Shown: one piece after another, positions 17,950 to 26,439 of the stretch
Layout: every line of letters starts with the position of its first letter
How positions within the stretch are numbered: position 1 is the stretch's first letter
DNA from: Pedobacter foliorum
GTDB taxonomy: Bacteria > Bacteroidota > Bacteroidia > Sphingobacteriales > Sphingobacteriaceae
DNA: 64,000 bases
Assembly (NCBI RefSeq): GCF_013266735.1
Contig: NZ_JABSNU010000003.1
Coordinates: 248,001 to 312,000 of the forward strand
Direction: 5' to 3'
Made by a program: the position numbers and the translations under genes
Notes under the pieces: generated by a model
Databases searched by the model: none
Told to the model about the DNA's origin: nothing
The model's input: the letters and a program-made list of their open reading frames with translations, nothing else

Positions 17950-18033
17950 TTTGGCGTAAAAAAAGATGTTAGGAATAACTGGTTAAGTAATGAATAAATT
18001 CTATTCCTTTGTAGAACAAAGATAGTTTTATTG

Positions 18034-18918
18034 ATGAAAACAATGAATGCTCTTTTAAAAGGAATCGAGGAAGGCAGCTTTATTGCCTTAGCAAGAGCTT
18101 TAACATTGGTTGAAAATGATATTGCGCCTTCTGCAGATATTTTGCGTATGCTTAATGTTAAATCAGCAGTTCCGGTAATTGGAATTACAGGGCCTCCTGG
18201 TGCAGGGAAAAGTACGTTGGTTAATGCCATAACTGACCAATTTGTTAAGCTGAATAAGAAAATAGCCATTTTGGCAGTCGATCCGACATCTCCATTTAAT
18301 TTTGGTTCATTGCTTGGCGACCGTATACGGATGTCTCAGCAGTTTAATAACCCGAATGTGTACATACGATCTGTAGCAACAAGGGGCACTTTGGGGGGGA
18401 TTTCCGCAAAAACGATAGAGATGATTGACGTAATGAGGTCGGCCAACTTTGATATGATTTTTGTCGAAACGGTAGGTGTAGGACAATCTGAAATTGAAAT
18501 AGCTGGGCTTGCAGATAAAACGGTTGTAGTACTTGTTCCGGAGTCAGGTGATGAGATTCAGAATATAAAATCTGGAATTATGGAGATAGCTCAAGGGTTT
18601 GTTGTTAATAAAGCGGATCGGGAAGGGGCTGATACATTTACTAATAATTTAAAAAAACTGGTGTCTCATCAGCAAATACCAGTCTTTAAAACCGTAGCGG
18701 ATAAAAATGAAGGTATAAATGAACTGTGTGATTGGCTAATGGAGCCCATTAAATCTGATAATACCAGAAAGGTGTCTTTACTAGCTGAAAAGGCATTTAA
18801 AATTATACAACACCATCGAATGAGGAATGTTGATAAAGTTAAACTTCACTCAGAAATGGCTGAAGCCCTAAAAAGACCGGATTTTAACATTTATAAGTTT
18901 ACAGACCAATGGGTTTAG
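18034..18918 (+). CDS. meaB: MeaB/ArgK-type GTPase (methylmalonyl-CoA mutase chaperone)
   Basis: 294 residues of the G3E-related MeaB family, which protects and reloads B12-dependent methylmalonyl-CoA mutase. Walker A GPPGAGKST at 53-61, VDPTSPFNFGSLLGDRIRM, FVETVGVGQSEIEI and the guanine motif VNKAD are present. The C-terminal dimerisation arm is short. The mutase subunits are not next to it. ATG 18034 is preferred to TTG 18031. A weak box TTCCTTTG (18004-18011, one mismatch) may be the promoter. The older name, arginine/ornithine transport kinase, is not supported. Confidence 0.9.
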   Translation: MKTMNALLKGIEEGSFIALARALTLVENDIAPSADILRMLNVKSAVPVIGITGPPGAGKSTLVNAITDQFVKLNKKIAILAVDPTSPFNFGSLLGDRIRMSQQFNNPNVYIRSVATRGTLGGISAKTIEMIDVMRSANFDMIFVETVGVGQSEIEIAGLADKTVVVLVPESGDEIQNIKSGIMEIAQGFVVNKADREGADTFTNNLKKLVSHQQIPVFKTVADKNEGINELCDWLMEPIKSDNTRKVSLLAEKAFKIIQHHRMRNVDKVKLHSEMAEALKRPDFNIYKFTDQWV

Positions 18919-19214
18919 GACACAAATTTGTCTTAAAAACAGGACTTTGATGTGTACGTGATTAGGACAAACACCAAGAAGCTGCGATTGTTTTGATTTT
19001 AGAGGACTCTTTTGTTTGCTTGTTCATACATATGTTTGTTGTTGAAAATCTGTTGTACATGCCTGTAAGCATTGTTTTTGGGCTTAATTGAGTGCTTGGC
19101 AGGGTAGATTCATTTCATTTGACATTTTTTTAATATAAAATATAAATAGTATTCGCATTATGTTTGCATAATTGTCGGTATTTAATAAATTTGGAACAGA
19201 GTTTGTACAAGTGT
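18919..19214. other. Non-coding gap between meaB and the OmpA gene
   Basis: About 300 bases, A+T-rich, with no convincing gene, terminator or tRNA. The only structure I see is the short palindrome ACAAATTTGT at 18922-18931, just after the meaB stop. Confidence 0.6.
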
Positions 19215-19244
19215 TTTGAGAAATTAAAAATTTGTTTAATTTTG
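19215..19244 (+). promoter_or_regulatory. Strong promoter of the OmpA porin gene
   Basis: TTTG (19215-19218), 18 bases, TAATTTTG (19237-19244): both elements match the Bacteroidota consensus, the best full match in the window. The leader of about 50 bases is A-rich (run of A at 19251-19258), which fits high translation. Confidence 0.75.
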
Positions 19245-19297
19245 CTACACAAAAAAAACATACAATTAAAATTTGTTTAACCTTAAAAAAGAAAATT

Positions 19298-20623
19298 ATG
19301 AATTATTCTACTTTAAAAAAGAGTCTAGCAGTTTCTTTTGTTGCGTTAATGGGAGTAACCTCTCTTGCTAACGCTCAGGAAGCTACTGGTTCTTCTTCTT
19401 CAGCCAAGGTATTTGGTGGAAGAGGACAGTACAGATCTTGGTCCTTCGGAATCAACGGTGGTGTTTTATCTCCATTTGTTGCTATCGGTGGTACTAATGA
19501 TTTCAATAAAATGGACGTAAACTTAGGTTACGGTATTTCATTGAGAAAACAATTAGGTCATGCATTTGGTATTGAAGGTAACATTTTCCGTGGAAAAGTA
19601 TCTGGATCTAACCAAAATGCTTCAACTACTCCTAAAGAATTCGAAACTGAAATCGGTTATTCAGCTGACATCAGAGGTGTTGTTAACGTTGCAACTGTTG
19701 ATTTTTTACGTCGTGAGAACTCAGTTAACTTCTTCGTTACTGCTGGTTACGGTTTAATCGCTTATGCTCCTAAAGTTGACGGTGTTGACTGGAAAGACAA
19801 TGCTATAGGTGATGCAAATAACAGACATGATTCTAAAACTTATGTTAAAGAAGCTTATATTCCAGTTGGTGCTGGTGTTAAGTTCAAAGTTTCTGAGCGT
19901 GTATCATTTAACTTAGGTTATACTATGCACTTCATCGACGGAGATAACTTTGATGCTACTTACAAAAATGGTGCTTCTAACAAAGATAAATTCTCTTATG
20001 GATATGCTGGTTTAGAATTCTCTTTAGGATCTAAATCTAAACCGAACTTGGATTGGGTTAACCCACTTGCTTTAATGTATGATGAATTGAAAGATCCTTC
20101 ATTACGTCAAGAAGTTGAAGCTTTAAAAGCTCGTGTTGCAAATGTTGAGCAAGCTGTTGAAGGTTTGAAAAAAGATTCTGACGGTGACGGTGTTTCTGAT
20201 CAATTTGACAAATGCCCAGGAACTCCTGCAGGTACTGCTGTTGATGGTTCAGGATGTCCTCTACCTAAAGTAACTGAAACTCCTGTTAGCAATGTAACTG
20301 GTTTTGAAACTATCCAATTTGAATTTAACTCATCAGTTTTAAAAACTGAAGCTTACCCTACTTTAGATAAATTATCTTCAGTATTGCGTGAAAACGGTGG
20401 TAAAGTAGCTGTAAACGGTTACGCTTCAAGCGAAGGTACTGCTGCATACAATTTGAAATTATCTAAAGACAGAGCTAACTCTGTTAAAACTTACTTAGTT
20501 AACTCTGGTGTTAACGCTAGTCAAGTTGTAACTAAAGGTTTTGGCGAAGCTAATCCAATTGCTTCTAACGATACTGAAGAAGGTCGTATCCAAAATCGTC
20601 GTGTTGAAACAGCTAGAAACTAA
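19298..20623 (+). CDS. OmpA-family outer membrane protein with thrombospondin type 3 linker
   Basis: 441 residues. Signal peptide ending near ANAQ, an N-terminal beta-barrel (about 30-255) with alternating hydrophobic strands, a short coiled stretch (LRQEVEALKARVANVEQAVE), an Asp-rich calcium-binding segment DSDGDGVSDQFDKCPGTPAG and a C-terminal OmpA domain that binds peptidoglycan (IQFEFNSSVLKTEAYPTLDK; GFGEANPIASNDTEEGR; NRRVE). ATG 19298 is chosen because it directly precedes the signal peptide and follows the A-rich leader. Codon choice is strongly biased to GGT, GCT, AAC and GAA, as in abundant proteins. Confidence 0.93.
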   Translation: MNYSTLKKSLAVSFVALMGVTSLANAQEATGSSSSAKVFGGRGQYRSWSFGINGGVLSPFVAIGGTNDFNKMDVNLGYGISLRKQLGHAFGIEGNIFRGKVSGSNQNASTTPKEFETEIGYSADIRGVVNVATVDFLRRENSVNFFVTAGYGLIAYAPKVDGVDWKDNAIGDANNRHDSKTYVKEAYIPVGAGVKFKVSERVSFNLGYTMHFIDGDNFDATYKNGASNKDKFSYGYAGLEFSLGSKSKPNLDWVNPLALMYDELKDPSLRQEVEALKARVANVEQAVEGLKKDSDGDGVSDQFDKCPGTPAGTAVDGSGCPLPKVTETPVSNVTGFETIQFEFNSSVLKTEAYPTLDKLSSVLRENGGKVAVNGYASSEGTAAYNLKLSKDRANSVKTYLVNSGVNASQVVTKGFGEANPIASNDTEEGRIQNRRVETARN

Positions 20624-20644
20624 TAATTTCTAACAACAATACTA

Positions 20645-20681
20645 AAAAGAGGGTTCCAGATTGGAGCCCTCTTTTTTTATT
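20645..20681 (+). terminator. Intrinsic terminator of the OmpA gene
   Basis: AAAGAGGGTTCCA pairs with TGGAGCCCTCTTT (one G-U pair), followed by a run of seven or more Ts. Confidence 0.88.
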
Positions 20682-20776
20682 TATATGGTCTATGCAATTG
20701 GAATAACTCAATCATAAATTTTATCAGATAGATAACAATTCTGGTCGTATAATTGAGGCTGTCAAAATGCTAATAA

Positions 20777-20807
20777 ATTGTATTTAAAACTATTTTCTCT
20801 AAGTTTG
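20777..20807 (+). promoter_or_regulatory. Promoter of the ridA operon
   Basis: ATTG (20777-20780), 19 bases, TAAGTTTG (20800-20807), the latter perfect. Only 7 bases separate the box from the ATG of the 46-aa gene at 20815. Confidence 0.65.
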
Positions 20808-20814
20808 TAGTCGT

Positions 20815-20955
20815 ATGTACTTGTTTAGAAAAAAAGACCCTAATAGGCCCACTAACACTAATATTAAGATAATGCACATTATCAATGCAATAGCTATTAC
20901 GATTTTTGTTGCAGGTATTTTATGGAAACTAATTGACTTGATTTTACTGAAATGA
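20815..20955 (+). CDS. 46-residue single-helix membrane protein, coupled to ridA
   Basis: A short gene too small for usual length cut-offs. It begins with a polar, basic N-terminus (MYLFRKKDPNRPT), then a hydrophobic helix of about 26 residues from residue 22 (INAIAITIFVAGILWKLIDL). It has a perfect -7 box upstream, and its TGA stop overlaps the ridA ATG as ATGA, the usual sign of translational coupling. I do not recognise the family. With one helix and a cytoplasmic basic N-terminus, it could be a small regulatory membrane protein; that is only a guess. Confidence 0.65.
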   Translation: MYLFRKKDPNRPTNTNIKIMHIINAIAITIFVAGILWKLIDLILLK

Positions 20956-21332
20956 ATAAAATAATAAACACAACGAATGCTCCGGCTCCAATAGGTCCTT
21001 ACAGTCAGGCAGTAATAGCTAATGGCTTTTTATTTTTATCTGGTCAGGTTGCAATAAATCCTGAATCAGGAGAGGTGATGCAATCTTCAATTGCGGAAGA
21101 AACCCATCAGGTAATGAGAAATATTAAGGCTGTTCTATTAGAAGCTTCTTATGGTTTTGAAGATGTAGTTAAGACAACTATTTTCTTGTCTGATATGTCT
21201 TTATTTGCTGAAGTAAATGAAATATATGGCTCATTCTTTCATAAGAACTATCCTGCACGTGAAACAGTAGCTGTGAAAGGCTTACCAAAAGGCGTGAACG
21301 TAGAGATATCTATGACCGCATACAAAGGTTAA
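20952..21332 (+). CDS. ridA: RidA family enamine/imine deaminase
   Basis: 126 residues. RidA hydrolyses reactive 2-aminoacrylate-type enamines and imines formed by PLP enzymes such as threonine dehydratase. The family signature is intact: APAPIGPYSQAV near the start, LFLSGQ, and PARETVAVKGLPKGVNVEIS with the substrate-binding R103 and E118 (equivalent to R105 and E120 in the E. coli protein). Forms a trimer in the cytosol. Start overlaps the stop of the 46-aa gene. Confidence 0.95.
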   Translation: MNKIINTTNAPAPIGPYSQAVIANGFLFLSGQVAINPESGEVMQSSIAEETHQVMRNIKAVLLEASYGFEDVVKTTIFLSDMSLFAEVNEIYGSFFHKNYPARETVAVKGLPKGVNVEISMTAYKG

Positions 21333-21335
21333 GTT

Positions 21336-22247
21336 TTGCCAAAGTCTAATCTTAAGTATTTTTTTGCTGGCATTTTATCTTTTGCAATCTGGGGATTCTT
21401 TTCGATTCCATTAAGAAATCTTAAAGAATTTCCTTCCGAGGAGATTTTATACTATCGGATTTTTACTTCATTAGTTTTTATTTGGATAGCTATTTTTCTT
21501 TTCAGACGAAAGTACCTAAAAAAGGACATAGCCTATCTATCTTCAATAACAGGAAAGGAGAAGAGAAAAATTGCGCTACAGGTTGTAGGGTCAACTATGC
21601 TTTTAACATCAAATTGGTATACCTACATCTATGCGGTAAATAATGTTAGCTTACAGTCTGCTGCATTCGCTTATATGGTTTGCCCATTAATTACAGCATT
21701 TGGTGGTTTTGTCCTTTTAAAAGAAGAGTTGTCAAGGTTAAAGCTTATATCTTTAGGTATCGCTTTATTTAGCATTATTCTGCTGGCCAGTGGATCTTTT
21801 GTAGAAGTAGCATGGTCTGTAGTTATTGCAACATTATATGCTTTCTACTTGATTCTTCAACGTAAAATGCAAAACTTGGATAAGCTAAATGTATTGGCCA
21901 CTCAAATTGGATTCGCGGTACTTTTGATGCTGCCATTTTACATTAGCAAGCACGAGTCTTTTCCATCTGATTTATGGTTCTGGGGGAATATAACTGTGGT
22001 AGCTGTAGTGTTTACTATCATCCCATTATTCCTGAGTTTGTATGCATTAATAGGAATCCCTTCATCTACACTTGGGATTATTATTTATATAAACCCGCTT
22101 ATTGCGTTTGCTGTCGCTATCTTTTATTTTGATGAGCATATTGATTCTCATAAGCTATCAGCCTATTTGCTATTATTAGTTTCAGTTATTGTATTTAATT
22201 GGGGCATAATAAAAGATATCTTTACATTTAATAGAAAAAATATTTAA
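21336..22247 (+). CDS. EamA-family (RarD-like) drug/metabolite transporter
   Basis: 303 residues with about ten membrane helices in two EamA repeats (first LSFAIWGFFSIPLRNL; LKEELSRLKLISLGIALFS; second SVVIATLYAFYLILQRKM; SSTLGIIIYINPLIAF). The overall pattern matches RarD-type carriers, inner membrane permeases of unknown substrate. TTG 21336 is the likely start: no ATG lies near the N-terminus, and it is 3 bases after ridA. Part of the ridA operon. Confidence 0.85.
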   Translation: MPKSNLKYFFAGILSFAIWGFFSIPLRNLKEFPSEEILYYRIFTSLVFIWIAIFLFRRKYLKKDIAYLSSITGKEKRKIALQVVGSTMLLTSNWYTYIYAVNNVSLQSAAFAYMVCPLITAFGGFVLLKEELSRLKLISLGIALFSIILLASGSFVEVAWSVVIATLYAFYLILQRKMQNLDKLNVLATQIGFAVLLMLPFYISKHESFPSDLWFWGNITVVAVVFTIIPLFLSLYALIGIPSSTLGIIIYINPLIAFAVAIFYFDEHIDSHKLSAYLLLLVSVIVFNWGIIKDIFTFNRKNI

Positions 22248-22251
22248 AGCT

Positions 22252-24357
22252 TTGTTTGTTTCTACCTTAGATACGACTATAGAATTTCTTAAAGGCGTAG
22301 GGCCTAAACGTGCTGAACTTTTTCAAAAAGAGTTAGGTATTTTCACCTATGAAAATCTTCTGAATTTTTATCCTTTCAGATATATTGACAGAACCCGATT
22401 TTATAAGATAAGTGAGTTAGATCCTGAACTACCCTATGTGCAAATATTGGGTAGAATTACGGGTAAGGAACAAATAGGCGAGAAACACAAAAAGCGCCTC
22501 GTAGCAAGACTTACTGACGAGACCGGATCAATAGAGCTGGTTTGGTTTCAAAGCTTGAAATGGGTTGATGAAAATGTCTCCAAGGGAAAGGTTTACATTG
22601 TATTTGGTAAGCCAACTGTATTTAATGGTTCTTTTAGTATTTCACACCCAGAATTAGAGACCTATCCAAGACCTGCAACCATCACTGGTAATTTAACTTT
22701 GCAACCCGTATATCATTCAACTGAAAAGTTAAAGAAGTTTTTCTTAGATAGTAAGGGGATTCAAAAATTGCAGACCTTATTAATCGAGCAGAATCTAAAG
22801 GAAATCACAGAAACAGTTCCCCCATATATTCTGGACAAGTACCAAATGGTTGGCAGAAAAGAAGCTTTGCTAAACATACATTTTCCTAAGGATATTAAGT
22901 CGCTAAAGTCTGCCGAGAGAAGGTTGAAATTTGAAGAGCTGTTTTTTATTCAGCTTCAATTGCTACATAATAAGCAGTTGAGGGAGATGAGATTTAAAGG
23001 GCATTCATTTGATATCGTCGGAGAAAGAGTAAACACCTTTTATAAAGAAATTCTGCCGTTTGAATTAACAAATGCACAGAAACGAGTGATAAAAGAGGTT
23101 AGGCTGGATACCCAACGAGGAATTCAAATGAACCGATTGGTGCAAGGTGACGTAGGTAGTGGTAAAACAGTTGTTGCTTTGATGAGTATGCTGCTTGCAA
23201 GCGACAATGGTTATCAGGCATGTATGATGGCCCCTACAGAGATATTGGCGCGTCAACATTATCAGTCCATTGTTGATCTGTTAAAGGATCGCTTAGTGAA
23301 AGTTGCTATCCTTACCGGAAGCAGTACAAAAAAGCAAAGAACACAGCTTCATAAAGAGTTAGAGGCAGGTGAAATTGATATTCTGGTTGGTACGCATGCA
23401 TTAATAGAAGATAAGGTAGTATTTAAGAATTTAGCTCTTGTTGTAATTGATGAGCAGCATCGTTTTGGAGTTGAGCAAAGAGCTAAGCTTTGGAGAAAAA
23501 ATTCTATACCACCGCACATATTGGTGATGACGGCAACACCAATTCCTCGTACACTGGCTATGACGTTGTATGGAGACCTTGATGTATCTGTAATAGACGA
23601 ATTACCAGTAGGAAGAAAACCAATTGAAACAAAGCACTTATATGAAGGCCAACGGCTGAGGATGTTTGGCTTCATGAAAGAAGAGATAAAGAAAGGTCGT
23701 CAGGTTTATATTGTTTACCCTTTGATAAAGGAGAGTGAGAAATTAGATCTTTTACATCTCGAAGCAGGAATCGAGCAGCTAAGCTATCAGTTTCCAATGC
23801 CCGATTATCAGATTAGTATAGTGCATGGAAAAATGAGCAATGCTGATAAGCAATATGAAATGCAACGCTTCATTGATCATAAAACACAGATAATGGTTGC
23901 AACAACTGTAATTGAGGTTGGTGTAAATGTGCCAAATGCTTCCGTAATGGTTATTGAAAATGCAGAGCGCTTTGGATTATCTCAACTACATCAGTTACGT
24001 GGAAGAGTGGGTAGGGGTGCCGAGCAATCGTTTTGTATTCTAATGTCGGGGAATAAGTTAAGTGCAGATGGCAGACTCCGTTTAGATACTATGGTAAAAA
24101 CCAATAACGGATTTGAGATTTCAGAAATAGACTTACAGCTTAGAGGACCTGGTGATATTTCAGGAACGCAGCAAAGTGGTGTGTTGGAACTTAAGCTTGC
24201 AGATCTTGCAAAAGATCAGTTGATATTACAAGAAGCTCGGAATACTGTTATTGAGACACTTTCTGAGGATCCTCACCTGGAGAATCCTCAAAATAGCCTG
24301 TTAAAAACTTACCTCTCTAAAAGGAGCAGAGGTATAGCATTTGATAAAATATCTTAA
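22252..24357 (+). CDS. recG: ATP-dependent DNA helicase RecG
   Basis: 701 residues. RecG reverses stalled replication forks and processes Holliday junctions. An N-terminal wedge/OB domain (IEFLKGVGPKRAELFQKE; about 60-160) is followed by the superfamily 2 motor: Walker A QGDVGSGKTVVAL, DEQH box VIDEQHRFGVEQR, motif III MTATPIPRTLAMTLYGD, and motifs V-VI TTVIEVGVNVPNASVMVIE and HQLRGRVGRG. The TRG region is seen. Start TTG 22252 is 4 bases after the transporter; no ATG is available nearby. Confidence 0.96.
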   Translation: MFVSTLDTTIEFLKGVGPKRAELFQKELGIFTYENLLNFYPFRYIDRTRFYKISELDPELPYVQILGRITGKEQIGEKHKKRLVARLTDETGSIELVWFQSLKWVDENVSKGKVYIVFGKPTVFNGSFSISHPELETYPRPATITGNLTLQPVYHSTEKLKKFFLDSKGIQKLQTLLIEQNLKEITETVPPYILDKYQMVGRKEALLNIHFPKDIKSLKSAERRLKFEELFFIQLQLLHNKQLREMRFKGHSFDIVGERVNTFYKEILPFELTNAQKRVIKEVRLDTQRGIQMNRLVQGDVGSGKTVVALMSMLLASDNGYQACMMAPTEILARQHYQSIVDLLKDRLVKVAILTGSSTKKQRTQLHKELEAGEIDILVGTHALIEDKVVFKNLALVVIDEQHRFGVEQRAKLWRKNSIPPHILVMTATPIPRTLAMTLYGDLDVSVIDELPVGRKPIETKHLYEGQRLRMFGFMKEEIKKGRQVYIVYPLIKESEKLDLLHLEAGIEQLSYQFPMPDYQISIVHGKMSNADKQYEMQRFIDHKTQIMVATTVIEVGVNVPNASVMVIENAERFGLSQLHQLRGRVGRGAEQSFCILMSGNKLSADGRLRLDTMVKTNNGFEISEIDLQLRGPGDISGTQQSGVLELKLADLAKDQLILQEARNTVIETLSEDPHLENPQNSLLKTYLSKRSRGIAFDKIS

Positions 24358-24360
24358 AGA

Positions 24361-25590
24361 TTAATCCTCGTCGCTTCCTGGTAGTGATCCTGAACCTGAA
24401 TAAGCACCTTTACGTATAATAGGTGTTTTAAGGTATTTGTATAGCTCATCCAGATGTAACAAACTTCCGTTTGTAAGGTTGCCTAAGAATATAATAACAA
24501 TGTTTTTCTGAACATCACGCACATAAATGTGTCTGAATCCATGCCACCATCCTGTATGATAAACTACTTTACGACCATTTTCTCCATCAAATAAGCGCCA
24601 CCCATAACCGTAATTAAAGTGACCATTGATTGCTTTGTTACGACCAACATAAGCAGAATCAAGGCTAGCTTGTTTTAGTAATCTTCCATTTTTTAAAGCC
24701 TTGTCAAACAGAACCAAGTCATGCAGCGTACTATAAATACCTTTATCACCAACAGGGCCATCAAGGAAGTTTTGTGCTACGGAGTATCTCCATGTACGGT
24801 CATGTCCAACAACATCGACAGGTATTTTTGGGTAAACTGTAGTTGAATAAACATGAGTATGCTTTAAACCGGCCGGTTTAAAGATGTTTTCCATCATATA
24901 GTCGGCGTAAGTCTTACCTGTAACTTTCTCTATGATTGCGGCAAGCACCATGTAGTTCGAGTTGTTGTAATGAAAGCGAGTATCCGGTTTGGCGTATGGG
25001 TTTGGTTTTTTGTCAGCGATTACTTGCATAACCTCTTGATTAGATACTCCTTTTTTCATATCGCGCTTTTCTTTGCGCCATATATCATCGATGAAATATA
25101 CATAGTTCATCATGCCACTGCGGTGTGAAAGAAGCAGTTTTACTTTAATTCCGTCGTACGGAAAGTTAGGGTAAAACTTTTTTACATCATCATCTAATGA
25201 GAGTTTACCCTGCTCTACTAATTGCATGATGGCAGTTCCGGTAAAAGTTTTAGTTACCGATGCAAGTTCAAACTCAGAGTTTATCTTTAAGCTGTCGCGG
25301 TGTAGGTAATCTGCCCATCCAATTGCCTTTTCGTAAAGAATCTTGCCGTCCTTAGCAACCAGCATATTTCCATTAAAACCATATTTCTTATGAAGATTCT
25401 GTACAAAATCAGCGATCCACTTATCACCTTTGGCAGGATCGTATGATAAAAGGACACTGTCAGCTTTATCGTCGGAAGCAGTCCGTTCTTTACTCGGCTC
25501 TTGTAATGTTGTGCTTTTTCTGGAATTTGAACAGGCAATAAATAAAAAGGCGGCCACTGAAGCCACTGCTAAAATATTACGATAACTCAT
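24361..25590 (-). CDS. Serine hydrolase lipoprotein, class C beta-lactamase fold
   Basis: 409 residues. Lipobox FIAC gives lipid-modified Cys20. The penicillin-binding fold is shown by SVTK (nucleophile S111 and K114), YNNSNY as the YxN element and VYHTGWW as the third (HTG) box. The family includes D-aminopeptidases, esterases and cell wall enzymes, and resistance to beta-lactams is not implied. A C-terminal tail SGSGSLPGSDED is Ser/Asp-rich. Convergent with recG with a 3-base gap and no terminator. Confidence 0.88.
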   Translation of the reverse strand: MSYRNILAVASVAAFLFIACSNSRKSTTLQEPSKERTASDDKADSVLLSYDPAKGDKWIADFVQNLHKKYGFNGNMLVAKDGKILYEKAIGWADYLHRDSLKINSEFELASVTKTFTGTAIMQLVEQGKLSLDDDVKKFYPNFPYDGIKVKLLLSHRSGMMNYVYFIDDIWRKEKRDMKKGVSNQEVMQVIADKKPNPYAKPDTRFHYNNSNYMVLAAIIEKVTGKTYADYMMENIFKPAGLKHTHVYSTTVYPKIPVDVVGHDRTWRYSVAQNFLDGPVGDKGIYSTLHDLVLFDKALKNGRLLKQASLDSAYVGRNKAINGHFNYGYGWRLFDGENGRKVVYHTGWWHGFRHIYVRDVQKNIVIIFLGNLTNGSLLHLDELYKYLKTPIIRKGAYSGSGSLPGSDED

Positions 25591-25688
25591 GAATTGTGTG
25601 TACAGTTTAAAAGCCCGAAAAATAAGGAATATTAATGCTTTTAACGTAAAAGAGTTTTAAACATTGCTTTGAGTAAAAGTAAATTGGT

Positions 25689-26435
25689 CTAGAGCTGTTG
25701 CAATGCTTGTTTAACTGTTTCTTTGTTGGGTTTAGAGACGGGTATTTTTTCTCCAGAGGTTAAGAGTAGAATACCACCGTCTTCTTTTAACCAGCTTTTT
25801 ACATATTTTGGATTTACTAAATGGCTTTGGTGAGTTCTTAAAAATCCTTTGGGGCGTAGTAAATCTGCATATTCTTTGAGCGATTTAGAAACCAATATTT
25901 TTTCAGTATTCGCCAAAAAGAAATAGGTATAGGTATTATCTGCTTCGCAGCGTATGATTTCTGATAAAGTAACATACCTTATTTCGCTTTGCATCTGTAG
26001 GGCAATTTTGTTAACATTCGTTTCTGGCTTTTTTAGTTGTTGCAGTAAAAAATCGAGCTGCGAAGTTTGTATTTGTGTCGCCAATTTATGTTCGGCTTTG
26101 CTTACAGCAATTATCAATTCTTCAATATCAATGGGTTTCAAAAGATAATCTAAGGCAGCAAATTTTACTGCTTGTATGCCATATTGGTCGTAAGCGGTAA
26201 CAAAAATAACTTCGAAATTACGCATTGGGAGCAGTTTTAGTACATCAAAGCCTGTTTGCTTGCCCATTTGAATATCCAGAAACACTAAATGAGGTAAATA
26301 TTTTCCAATGGCATCAACCGCATCACTAACATTTTGTGCTGTTGCCATTATAGTTACCTGCGGACAATGCTTTCCTAACAAAGTCCGTAGGTTTTCTAAG
26401 TTAGAATTTTCGTCATCTATTAAAATTGCCCTCAT
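25689..26435 (-). CDS. LytTR-family response regulator
   Basis: 248 residues. Receiver domain at 1-120 with acidic D7 and D8, phosphorylation site D54 (VFLDIQMG) and the conserved Lys in LLKPID. A LytTR DNA-binding domain follows (about 145-248): IRCEADNTYTYFFLAN, LLRPKGFLRTHQSHLVNPKYV. LytTR proteins bind direct repeats in promoter DNA. The gene starts 4 bases after the kinase gene stop and is co-transcribed with it. Confidence 0.94.
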   Translation of the reverse strand: MRAILIDDENSNLENLRTLLGKHCPQVTIMATAQNVSDAVDAIGKYLPHLVFLDIQMGKQTGFDVLKLLPMRNFEVIFVTAYDQYGIQAVKFAALDYLLKPIDIEELIIAVSKAEHKLATQIQTSQLDFLLQQLKKPETNVNKIALQMQSEIRYVTLSEIIRCEADNTYTYFFLANTEKILVSKSLKEYADLLRPKGFLRTHQSHLVNPKYVKSWLKEDGGILLLTSGEKIPVSKPNKETVKQALQQL

Positions 26436-26439
26436 TATA

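Noticed and set aside
19232..19297. Earlier start of the OmpA porin
   Set aside because: It would begin inside the -33/-7 promoter and put 22 basic residues before the signal peptide.
24361..25590. Beta-lactamase resistance gene
   Set aside because: Only the fold and SxxK motif are shared; lipoprotein serine hydrolases of this type are general envelope enzymes.
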